NCBI RefSeq assembly: GCF_001187435.1
Contig: NZ_LFXA01000018.1
Coordinates: 434,001-498,000 of the forward strand
Direction of reading: 5' to 3'
Length of the DNA stretch: 64,000 bases
DNA from: Streptomyces caatingaensis
Lineage (GTDB): Bacteria > Actinomycetota > Actinomycetes > Streptomycetales > Streptomycetaceae
Shown here: positions 54,896 to 63,313 of the stretch, piece after piece
Layout of the letters: every line of letters starts with the position of its first letter
How positions within the stretch are numbered: position 1 is the stretch's first letter
Made by a program: the position numbers and the translations under genes
The notes under the pieces: generated by a model
The model's input: only the letters and a program-made list of their open reading frames with translations
Told to the model about the DNA's origin: nothing
The model's database searches: none

Positions 54896-57232
54896 GTGGC
54901 CGCGCAGAACGCCACGAGCGCGCAGGTGGCGACGGAACCTGAGAAGGCCGCGGACGGGATCCGCGACCGCGAGATCGGTGCCGAACAGCACCATCTGGAC
55001 CGGGTGTACCGGCGCCTCGAGGAGAAGATCCACGAGGCGGAGTTCCTCATGGACGACGCCGCCAAGCGCGGCCAGGTCGGCACACCGGGGGCGCTCGCCG
55101 AGCGCGACGCCCAGGTCTTCCGCGCCGGCATCCATCTCAACCGGCTCAACAGCGAGTTCGAGGACTTCCTCTTCGGCCGGATCGACCTGCTGCTCGGCAA
55201 GGACGGCAAGAAGGGCCCGGACGGCGCGTACACCTCCGTCGAGCCCGCCGACGACGCCGTGCGCGACGAGCGGGCCGAGATCGCCGAGACCCTGCACATC
55301 GGCCGCATCGGCGTCCTGGACGCCGACTACTCCCCGCTGGTGATCGACTGGCGGGCCCCCGCCGCCGCCCCCTTCTACCGGGCGACCCCCGTGGCCCCCG
55401 GCCGGGTCGTGCGCCGCCGGGTCATCCGCTCCAAGGGCCGCCGGGTGCTCGGCGTCGAGGACGACCTGCTCCGCCCGGAGCTGCGCACCACCCTGGACGG
55501 CGAGGCGCTGCCGGTGGTCGGCGACGGCGCGCTGATGGCCGCGCTCGGCCAGGCCCGCAGCCACACCATGAGGGACATCGTTTCTTCGATCCAGGCCGAG
55601 CAGGACCTGGTGATCCGCGCCCCCGCCGCCTCCGTCACCGAGGTCGAGGGCGGCCCCGGCACCGGCAAGACCGCCGTCGCCCTGCACCGCGCCGCGTACC
55701 TGCTCTACCAGGACCGGCGCCGCTACGCCGGCGGCATCCTCGTCGTCTCGCCGACCCCGCTGCTCGTCGCCTACACCGAGGGCGTGCTGCCGTCGCTCGG
55801 CGAGGAGGGCCAGGTCGCGATCCGGGCGCTGGGCTCGCTGGTGGACGGCGCCGAGGCGGACACCTACGACGAGCCGGCCGTGGCCCGGATCAAGGGCTCG
55901 TCGCGGATGCTCAAGGTGCTGCGCAAGGCGGCCCGCGGCGCGCTGGAGGTGCCGCGCGACGGCGGCGAGGTCCCGGACCGGCTGCGCGTCGTCGCCTTCG
56001 GCGCCCGTGTCGAGCTCGGCGCGGAGGAGCTGCAGCGCATCCGGCAGACGGCCCTGGGCGGCACGGCACCGGTCAACCTGTTGCGCCCGCGCGCCCGCCG
56101 GCTGATCCTGGACGCCCTGTGGGCCAAGGCCGGCGGCGCCCGGCGCTACACGGACCCGGAGCTGGCCGCGGAGGCGCGCGCCGCGTTCGACGAGGACGTC
56201 ACCACGGAGGACGACTTCCTGGCCTTCCTGGCCGCCTGGTGGCCCGAGTTGACGCCCCGTCAGGTCCTGGCGCTGATGGCCGACGAGCGCCGGCTGGCGC
56301 GCTGGACGCGCCGGGTCCTCAACCCGCGCGAGACGCGGCTGCTGGCCCGCTCCCTGGGCCGGCTCGACGGCGACGGCAAGGGCCCGCTGTCCGTCCACGA
56401 CGTGGCGCTGCTCGACGAGTTGGAGACGCTGCTCGGCGCCCCGGCGCGGCCCCGGAAGCCCCGCGAGGCGGACCCGCTCGACCAGCTCACCGGCCTGGAG
56501 GAGCTGATGCCGGAGCGCGGCGAGACGCGCCGCGAGCGGGCGGAGCGGCTGGCGCAGGAGCGGCGGGACTACGCGCACGTCATCGTGGACGAGGCGCAGG
56601 ACCTGACGCCGATGCAGTGGCGCATGGTCGGCCGCCGGGGCCGGCACGCGACGTGGACGGTGGTCGGCGACCCGGCCCAGTCGTCCTGGTCCGACCCCGA
56701 CGAGGCGGGCCTCGCCCGGGACGAGGCGCTGGGCACCCGCCCGCGCCGCCGCTTCCGGCTGACGGTCAACTACCGCAACCCGGCCGAGATCGCCGAGCTG
56801 GCCGCCAAGGTGCTGGCCCTGGCGATGCCCGGGATGGAGTCGCCGTCCGCCGTCCGCTCGACCGGTGTGGTGCCGCGCTTCGCCGTCGCGGGCCCCGACC
56901 TGGCGGCGTCGGTCCGCGCGGAGGCCCGGCACCTGCTCGACGACGTCGAGGGCACGGTCGGCGTCGTCGTGCCGATGGCCCGCCGCGCCGAGGCGCGCGG
57001 CTGGCTGGCCGGGCTCGGCGACCGCGTGGTCGTGCTCGGCAGCCTGGAGGCCAAGGGCCTGGAGTACGACGCGACGGTCGTCGTCACGCCCGCCGAGATC
57101 GCCGACGAGTCCCCGGCGGGCCTGCGGGTGCTCTACGTCGCCCTGACCCGCGCCACGCAGCGGCTGACCGTGCTGGCGGGGGAGCGGGACGAGCCGGACG
57201 CGGACGGCGTACCGGACCTGCTGCGCGACTGA
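54896..57232 (+). CDS. helD: HelD-like RNA polymerase-associated UvrD-family ATPase
   Basis: 778-residue protein of the HelD/UvrD-Rep family. HelD factors bind RNA polymerase and clear stalled or inactive complexes; some actinobacterial relatives protect against rifamycins. Residues 1-120 are a charged helical N-terminal arm (QHHLDRVYRRLEEKIHEAEFLMDD), characteristic of HelD rather than of DNA-repair helicases. The P-loop is VEGGPGTGKTAVALHRAAYLL, Walker B VIVDEAQDLTPMQW, then motif III-like VVGDPAQSSWSD, and motifs V-VI LEAKGLEYDATVVV and LYVALTRATQRLTVL. GTG at 54896 has AAGGGGG upstream. I saw no rifamycin-associated promoter element in front, so the housekeeping HelD role is favoured. Confidence 0.88.
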   Translation: MAAQNATSAQVATEPEKAADGIRDREIGAEQHHLDRVYRRLEEKIHEAEFLMDDAAKRGQVGTPGALAERDAQVFRAGIHLNRLNSEFEDFLFGRIDLLLGKDGKKGPDGAYTSVEPADDAVRDERAEIAETLHIGRIGVLDADYSPLVIDWRAPAAAPFYRATPVAPGRVVRRRVIRSKGRRVLGVEDDLLRPELRTTLDGEALPVVGDGALMAALGQARSHTMRDIVSSIQAEQDLVIRAPAASVTEVEGGPGTGKTAVALHRAAYLLYQDRRRYAGGILVVSPTPLLVAYTEGVLPSLGEEGQVAIRALGSLVDGAEADTYDEPAVARIKGSSRMLKVLRKAARGALEVPRDGGEVPDRLRVVAFGARVELGAEELQRIRQTALGGTAPVNLLRPRARRLILDALWAKAGGARRYTDPELAAEARAAFDEDVTTEDDFLAFLAAWWPELTPRQVLALMADERRLARWTRRVLNPRETRLLARSLGRLDGDGKGPLSVHDVALLDELETLLGAPARPRKPREADPLDQLTGLEELMPERGETRRERAERLAQERRDYAHVIVDEAQDLTPMQWRMVGRRGRHATWTVVGDPAQSSWSDPDEAGLARDEALGTRPRRRFRLTVNYRNPAEIAELAAKVLALAMPGMESPSAVRSTGVVPRFAVAGPDLAASVRAEARHLLDDVEGTVGVVVPMARRAEARGWLAGLGDRVVVLGSLEAKGLEYDATVVVTPAEIADESPAGLRVLYVALTRATQRLTVLAGERDEPDADGVPDLLRD

Positions 57233-57311
57233 CGGCCGCGATGCGCGTCCGGGCGTCCGCAGGGGGCGGCCCGGCCGGATTCCACCGGAACGGGCGCCAC
57301 CGGGAATGACT

Positions 57312-57333
57312 TTCCGGGGGCGTTTGTTAGCCT
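57312..57333 (+). promoter_or_regulatory. Candidate promoter of the structured RNA
   Basis: TAGCCT at 57328-57333 is a good -10. An upstream ATGACT-like hexamer about 16 bp earlier is a poor -35. The predicted transcription start, about 57339-57341, coincides with the 5' arm of the RNA closing stem. Confidence 0.4.
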
Positions 57334-57338
57334 GAGTA

Positions 57339-57471
57339 CGGCACCGGCTCGATCCAAGCCCCCGGGCCCAACCTTTGTCGCTTCGAGCGACCACTTGCCG
57401 CGAGGCGAGCATGGCGGGTCGGTGCCGCTGAACGTCACGACGGGCGCCCTTCATCCGAAGGGCGCCCGTCG
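57339..57471 (+). ncRNA. Candidate structured small RNA with its own terminator
   Basis: A non-coding element between helD and the malic enzyme gene. An 8-bp closing stem, CGGCACCG (57339-57346) with CGGTGCCG (57420-57427), encloses a branched region. Inside it are a GTCGCT-TCG-AGCGAC hairpin (57377-57391) and a GCC-GCGA-GGC hairpin (about 57397-57406). Directly after comes a 15-bp perfect terminator. A -10 hexamer is correctly placed. I do not recognise it as tmRNA, 6S, 4.5S, RNase P or a riboswitch class known to me. It could be an independent small RNA or a leader or attenuator for maeB. Confidence 0.5.
57438..57471. terminator. 15-bp hairpin terminator
   Basis: Arms CGACGGGCGCCCTTC (57438-57452) and GAAGGGCGCCCGTCG (57457-57471) with a 4-nt ATCC loop. 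It closes the small-RNA candidate, or terminates readthrough from helD. Confidence 0.85.
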
Positions 57472-57511
57472 CGCGTTCATGAAAGCCGTCTTCCGGAATC
57501 CCCCGCCCGGT

Positions 57512-57580
57512 TACCGTCTACCCGTGGGTAGGTGGGACGATCGAACGTCGCGCGGACGGTGCGCGCGCAGCACATCGTGA
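57512..57580 (+). promoter_or_regulatory. Possible maeB promoter with a leaderless upstream mini-ORF
   Basis: TACCGT (57512-57517) is followed six bases later by GTG at 57524, which opens an 18-codon frame (MGRWDDRTSRGRCARSTS) ending in TGA at 57578-57580, 23 bp before maeB. The spacing fits a promoter whose transcript begins at or near the GTG. Translation of the mini-ORF is unproven. Confidence 0.35.
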
Positions 57581-57603
57581 TCAGGGAAAGCAGGGAAGCG
57601 GCC

Positions 57604-59037
<1,434 letters not shown>

Positions 59038-59339
59038 GAACGGCGCGTCGCGTGGCGCGGCGCTCGTGCGGCCCCCATAGGGTGTCGGGCAGTGATCGGG
59101 CCGCGGAAACGCGGCCCCACCCGAGGCTGTGGCGCTTTCCGTGTGACTCTCCAGGGTGCCGGATTGGCTTTCCCGCCACTGGTGGGGGCAGGATGCTCCC
59201 CCGAGGACTCCGTCCGGGGGGCATCCCCCAGGGCGCGAGGGATCTAGTGGCGGACCCGGGTCCGGGGACTGTCCGAGGGCCCTGGCAGCATCGGCTTCGA
59301 TCTCACGCCTCATTGGCAAGATGAACACGGGAGTACAAC
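59038..59339. other. Intergenic region before the HU gene
   Basis: 302 bp with no credible gene. It includes a CCCGGGTCCGGGGA tract with partial symmetry around 59255-59275 and a CAAGAT hexamer near 59318, which might be the HU -10. GGGAG about 8 nt before the ATG is the HU ribosome site. Confidence 0.4.
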
Positions 59340-59621
59340 ATGAACCGCAGTGAGCTGGTGGCCGCTCTGGCCGACCGTGCCGAGGTGACCCGCAAGGACG
59401 CCGACGCCGTTCTGGCCGCCCTCGCCGAGACCGTCGGTGAGGTCGTCGCCAAGGGTGACGAGAAGGTGACCATCCCCGGCTTCCTGACCTTCGAGCGCAC
59501 GCACCGTGCCGCTCGCACCGCCCGTAACCCGCAGACGGGCGAGCCGATCCAGATCGCTGCCGGTTACAGCGTGAAGGTCTCCGCGGGCTCCAAGCTCAAG
59601 GAAGCCGCCAAGGGCAAGTAA
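59340..59621 (+). CDS. HU-family nucleoid protein (short form)
   Basis: 93-residue HU/IHF-family DNA-bending protein: MNRSELVAALADRAEVTRKD then the conserved DKVTIPGFLTFERTHRAAR-like arm (here GDEKVTIPGFLTFERTHRAA) and the beta-arm tip RNPQTGEPI. It lacks the long Lys/Ala/Pro-rich tail of the second Streptomyces HU (HupS), so it corresponds to the vegetative HupA type. ATG at 59340 with GGGAG upstream. Monocistronic, with a strong T-rich terminator. It compacts the chromosome in vegetative hyphae. Confidence 0.96.
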   Translation: MNRSELVAALADRAEVTRKDADAVLAALAETVGEVVAKGDEKVTIPGFLTFERTHRAARTARNPQTGEPIQIAAGYSVKVSAGSKLKEAAKGK

Positions 59622-59633
59622 GCAGGTCCGCGC

Positions 59634-59693
59634 CGAGGGCGGCCACTCCCGACCGGGAGCGGCCGCCCTCGGGCATTCCCGCCCCCTTTTTTT
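59634..59693 (+). terminator. Terminator of the HU gene with T-tract
   Basis: 11-bp outer stem (59634-59644 with 59661-59671) and a 5-bp inner CTCCC/GGGAG stem around a GACC loop. A run of seven T lies at about 59687-59693. This is one of the few hairpins here followed by a T-tract, fitting a highly expressed gene. Confidence 0.88.
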
Positions 59694-60175
59694 CCGCCCC
59701 CGCCCCGCCCTTTCACCGTTTCCGGGGGCCGCGCCCCTTCGCAACCCCGCAACGCGGCCGCGCCGCCTCCGCCCCCAACCACCGGGCGCCCTGGACGCCC
59801 ACCTGTGTCCGGAATCCAGCCCCGAGCAGCGCGATGCGGCTCGTCCGGGCTTCCGCCGCGCCCGGTGGGCGCTTGAGTGTGTGGGGGGCTGTTCGGGGCC
59901 AGGGGGCGCAGCCCCCGGCTGGGGTGCACCGGCTGGGGTGCGGGGGCGAAGCCCCGTTTGCCGCGCGGAGCGCGGGCACCGGTCCCCGCCCGCCGGGGGC
60001 AGGAAGGGGCGCGGCCCGGGTGAAGCGCAGGGGCACGCCCCGCTTGCCGCGCGGAGCGCGGGCCCCGGCCCGGCCTCCCCGCGCGGAGCGCGCACCCAGG
60101 TCCCCGCCCGCTAGGGGGCACGGCACGAAGGCACGCAGCCCCTGCGTGCCGCCCCCCGCCCGGGAGAAATGGTGA
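59694..60175. repeat. Palindromic GC-rich intergenic repeat tract
   Basis: About 480 bp between HU and murA with no credible gene. It is packed with short palindromes: GGGGCGAAGCCCC near 59944, and three copies of CCGCGCGGAGCGCGG or a near variant at 59961-59976, 60047-60062 and 60078-60092, each followed by CACC/CCCC and twice by GGTCCCCGCCCG. This looks like dispersed REP-like DNA seen in Streptomyces intergenic regions. Long frames through it are compositional artefacts. Confidence 0.75.
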
Positions 60176-60237
60176 AAGGGCGGGTCCGGGGCGAGGAAGC
60201 CCCGGAGCCGCCCTTCGGTGGGGGAGAGGGGGACGCG

Positions 60238-61572
60238 TCAGGCGGCCTGGGGGAGTTCGACGTTCGCGCCGAGGTCGCGCAGCTTCTGCATGAAGTTCTC
60301 GTAGCCGCGGTTGATGAGCTCGATGCCGTGGACGCGGGAGGTGCCCTCCGCGGCCAGGGCGGCGATGAGATACGAGAAGCCGCCCCGCAGGTCGGGGATG
60401 ACCAGGTCGGAGCCCTGGAGCTTGGTCGGGCCGGAGACGACCGCGGAGTGCAGGAAGTTGCGCTGGCCGAAGCGGCAGGCGGAGCCGCCCAGGCACTCGC
60501 GGTAGAGCTGGATGTGGGCGCCCATCTGGTTGAGGGCGGAGGTGAAGCCCAGCCGGGACTCGTAGACCGTCTCGTGGACGATGGACAGGCCCGACGCCTG
60601 GGTCAGGGCGACGACGAGCGGCTGCTGCCAGTCCGTCTGGAAGCCGGGGTGGACGTCCGTCTCCAGCGCTATGGCGTTGAGCTCGCCCCCGGGGTGCCAG
60701 AAGCGGATGCCCTCGTCGTCGATCTCGAAGGCGCCGCCGACCTTGCGGTAGGTGTTGAGGAAGGTCATCATCTCGCGCTGGCTGGCGCCGCGGACGTAGA
60801 TGTTGCCCTTGGTCGCGAGCGCCGCGCTCGCCCAGGAGGCGGACTCCAGGCGGTCCGGCAGGGCGCGGTGGTTGTAGCCGCCGAGCGAGTCCACACCGGT
60901 GATGCGGATGGTGCGGTCGGTGTCCATGGAGATGATCGCGCCCATCTTCTGCAGCACGCAGATGAGGTCCTCGATCTCCGGCTCCACGGCCGCGTTGGAC
61001 AGCTCGGTGACGCCCTCGGCCAGGACGGCCGTCAGCAGCACCTGCTCGGTCGCGCCGACCGACGGGTACGGCAGCCGGATCTTGGTGCCGCGCAGCCGCT
61101 GCGGGGCCTCCAGGTACTGGCCGCCCTCGCGCTTCTCGATCGTGGCGCCGAACTGCCGCAGCACCTCGAAGTGGAAGTCGACCGGCCGGCCGCCGATGTC
61201 GCAGCCGCCCAGGCCCGGGATGAAGGCGTGGCCGAGGCGGTGCAGCAGCGGGCCGCAGAGGAGGATCGGGATGCGCGAGGAGCCGGCGTGCGCGTCGATG
61301 TCGGCGACGTTGGCGCTCTCCACGTGCGAGGGGTCGAGGACCAGCTCACCGGGCTCGTCGCCGGCGCGCACGGTCACCCCGTGCAGCTGGAGGAGGCCGC
61401 GGACGACCCGGACGTCCCGGATGTCGGGGACGTTGCGCAGCCTGCTGGGGCCGCTGCCGAGCAGCGCGGCGACCATGGCCTTCGGCACGAGGTTCTTCGC
61501 ACCGCGGACACGGATCTCGCCCTCGAGCGGGGTACCGCCGTGGACAAGCAGGACATCGTCAGGGCCGGTCAT
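60238..61572 (-). CDS. murA: UDP-N-acetylglucosamine 1-carboxyvinyltransferase MurA
   Basis: 444-residue enolpyruvyl transferase, the first committed step of peptidoglycan synthesis (UDP-GlcNAc plus PEP). The inverted alpha/beta repeats are complete: GGTPLEGEIRVRGAKNLVPKAMVAALL at the start, then the active-site loop GGCDIGGRPVDFHF with Cys124, the residue attacked by fosfomycin, so this copy should be of the sensitive type. Later blocks are YPSVGATEQVLLTAVLAEG, NAAVEPEIEDL and VIPDLRGGFSYLIAALAAEG. Start ATG at 61572 (MTGPDDVLLVHGG); the frame is open further upstream but not conserved. It faces the HU gene and diverges from yqgE. Confidence 0.95.
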   Translation of the reverse strand: MTGPDDVLLVHGGTPLEGEIRVRGAKNLVPKAMVAALLGSGPSRLRNVPDIRDVRVVRGLLQLHGVTVRAGDEPGELVLDPSHVESANVADIDAHAGSSRIPILLCGPLLHRLGHAFIPGLGGCDIGGRPVDFHFEVLRQFGATIEKREGGQYLEAPQRLRGTKIRLPYPSVGATEQVLLTAVLAEGVTELSNAAVEPEIEDLICVLQKMGAIISMDTDRTIRITGVDSLGGYNHRALPDRLESASWASAALATKGNIYVRGASQREMMTFLNTYRKVGGAFEIDDEGIRFWHPGGELNAIALETDVHPGFQTDWQQPLVVALTQASGLSIVHETVYESRLGFTSALNQMGAHIQLYRECLGGSACRFGQRNFLHSAVVSGPTKLQGSDLVIPDLRGGFSYLIAALAAEGTSRVHGIELINRGYENFMQKLRDLGANVELPQAA

Positions 61573-61686
61573 GGATCTCGCGTTCCTGGAGTTGGGCAGT
61601 GGGCAAGAAGAAAGGGTAATGCGACCGGAGGGGGCGCTCCGCGCCAATCGGGGCTTTCGCGTACGTCATGGGTTTGCAACAACACG

Positions 61687-61700
61687 CTCCGCATACGGAG
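61687..61700. promoter_or_regulatory. Short inverted repeat in the murA-yqgE divergent promoter region
   Basis: CTCCG-CATA-CGGAG is a perfect 5-bp inverted repeat with a 4-bp spacer, between the two divergent starts. The local sequence is less GC-rich than its surroundings. It could be an operator for either gene; the regulator is unknown. Confidence 0.3.
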
Positions 61701-61779
61701 TAGTCGCTACCGGTTAGCGTCGTCCCCGGCACGCCCTTCCCCCTCCCCGCGGAGCCCGGAAATGCGGGATCATGTCGCC

Positions 61780-62367
61780 ATGCCCGAGGTGTCCTCGCTC
61801 ACAGGACGACTGCTCGTCGCGACGCCGGCGCTGTCCGATCCGAACTTCGACCGCGCGGTGGTGCTGCTTCTCGACCACGACGAGGAGGGCTCCCTCGGCG
61901 TCGTCCTCAACCGGCCGACCCCCGTGGGCGTCGCCGACATCCTCGCCTCCTGGGCCTTCCTGGCGGGGGAGCCGGGCGTGGTCTTCCAGGGCGGGCCCGT
62001 CTCGCTGGACTCGGCGCTCGGCGTGGCCGTCGTCCCGGGGGACGGCCGCGCCCAGGGTGCCTCCGCCGGCGACGGGCCCCTCGGCTGGCGCCGGGTGCAC
62101 GGCGCCATCGGTCTCGTCGACCTGGAGGCCCCGCCCGAGCTGCTCGGACCGGTCGTCGGCTCCCTGCGGATCTTCGCGGGGTACTCCGGCTGGGGCCCGG
62201 GCCAGCTGGAGAACGAGCTGGTGGAGGGCGCCTGGTACGTCGTGGAGTCGGAGCCGGGGGACGTGTCCTCCCCGGACCCGGCCCGCCTCTGGCGGTCGGT
62301 GCTGCGCCGCCAGCGCAACGAGCTGGCCATGGTCGCCACCTACCCCGACGACCCGAGTCTCAACTAG
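61780..62367 (+). CDS. YqgE/AlgH family protein
   Basis: 195-residue member of the YqgE/AlgH (DUF179) family, conserved but of unknown biochemical function. Family blocks: LTGRLLVATPALSDPNFDRAVVLLLDH, GSLGVVLNRPT, VFQGGPV, LRIFAGYSGWGPGQLENEL, GAWYVV. The start is placed at ATG 61780 (MPEVSSLTG, matching relatives); ATG 61762 in frame would add six residues. The C-terminal segment (RLWRSVLRRQRNELAMVATYPDDPSLN) is typical of actinobacterial members. The end overlaps the convergent LysR gene by 8 bp. Confidence 0.9.
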   Translation: MPEVSSLTGRLLVATPALSDPNFDRAVVLLLDHDEEGSLGVVLNRPTPVGVADILASWAFLAGEPGVVFQGGPVSLDSALGVAVVPGDGRAQGASAGDGPLGWRRVHGAIGLVDLEAPPELLGPVVGSLRIFAGYSGWGPGQLENELVEGAWYVVESEPGDVSSPDPARLWRSVLRRQRNELAMVATYPDDPSLN

Positions 62368-63211
62368 CCGTCCCGCCCGCGAGCGCGGCGCACCGCTCGG
62401 CCAGCGGGTGCGCCCCGCGCGCGGGCAGCGCGAGCCGTACGGTCACGGGCGGGGCGTTCTTGAGCCGGACGTACCGTACGCCGGGGTGCGGCAGCCGCCC
62501 GGCGGCGGGCCGGGGCGCGACGCCGACCCCGTGCCCGGCCGCCACGGACTCCACCCACTCGTCGACGTTCCCGGCCGTGCAGGCCACCTCCGGCCGGGCG
62601 TCCTCCGGCCAGAGCTCCGGCGCGGTCGTCCCGCTGACCGTGTTGACGACCAGCGGCAGCTCGGCCAGCTCCGCCCAGTCCAGGACGCGGCGCCGGGCGA
62701 GCGGGGAGGAGCGGGGGACGGCGGCCACGCGGTCCTCCCGGCACAGCTCGACCCCGCGCGTCCCGGGCGGGAGCGGGCCGCGCAGCACGGCCGCGTCCAC
62801 GTCCCCGGTGTCGAGACCGGCGAACGCGGCGTCCCGCCGCACCAGCCGGACGCCCGCGCCGGTGGCCGCCCTGAACTCCTCGACCAGGGCCGCCGCCCGG
62901 TCCGGCAGCAGCCACGCGAAGCCCAGCCGCAGCGGCGCGTCCCGGCAGGGGGCGCGCAGGACCTCGTCCAGGCGGGCCAGGGCCACCGTCAGCTCGTCGT
63001 ACAGCCGCTGTCCGGCCGGGGTGGGCTCGACCCTGCGCGTGGTGCGCTCCAGCAGCCGGGCGCCGAGGGCCGCCTCCAGGGACTGGACGGCGCGGGTCAG
63101 GGCGGGCTGCCCGATGCCCAGCCGCGCGGCCGCGTAGGTGAAGCTGCGCTCCTCGACGGCGGCCAGGAACCAGCGCAGGTGACGGAGTTCGACACCGTTC
63201 GGGTCAGTCAT
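62360..63211 (-). CDS. LysR-family transcriptional regulator
   Basis: 283-residue LysR regulator. N-terminal winged helix-turn-helix: VELRHLRWFLAAVEERSFTY then AAARLGIGQPALTRAVQSLE. The C-terminal effector domain has two alpha/beta lobes (LRLGFAWLLPDRAAALVEEF; VDEWVESVAAGHGVGVAPRP). Start ATG at 63211. It is divergent from an MFS efflux gene, 102 bp apart. LysR regulators usually control the divergent gene, so it probably activates the transporter in response to an unknown small molecule. Confidence 0.9.
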   Translation of the reverse strand: MTDPNGVELRHLRWFLAAVEERSFTYAAARLGIGQPALTRAVQSLEAALGARLLERTTRRVEPTPAGQRLYDELTVALARLDEVLRAPCRDAPLRLGFAWLLPDRAAALVEEFRAATGAGVRLVRRDAAFAGLDTGDVDAAVLRGPLPPGTRGVELCREDRVAAVPRSSPLARRRVLDWAELAELPLVVNTVSGTTAPELWPEDARPEVACTAGNVDEWVESVAAGHGVGVAPRPAAGRLPHPGVRYVRLKNAPPVTVRLALPARGAHPLAERCAALAGGTAS

Positions 63212-63313
63212 GCGCACCGAGCATAAACGGGCCCGCCGGGGCATTTCCGAACGCGCGTGCGGGCTGCCTACGCTCCCGGCCCACCGCAACCGGAAGAGAT
63301 GGGGGAGACCGCC

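Noticed and set aside
54896..57232. Reading the HelD gene as a dedicated rifamycin-resistance HelR
   Set aside because: No rifamycin-associated promoter element was visible upstream, and the gene sits in conserved housekeeping order, so HelD is the safer call.
59694..60175. Open frames through the repeat tract after HU
   Set aside because: They consist of Pro/Arg/Ala low complexity created by GC palindromes, without ribosome sites or conservation signals.
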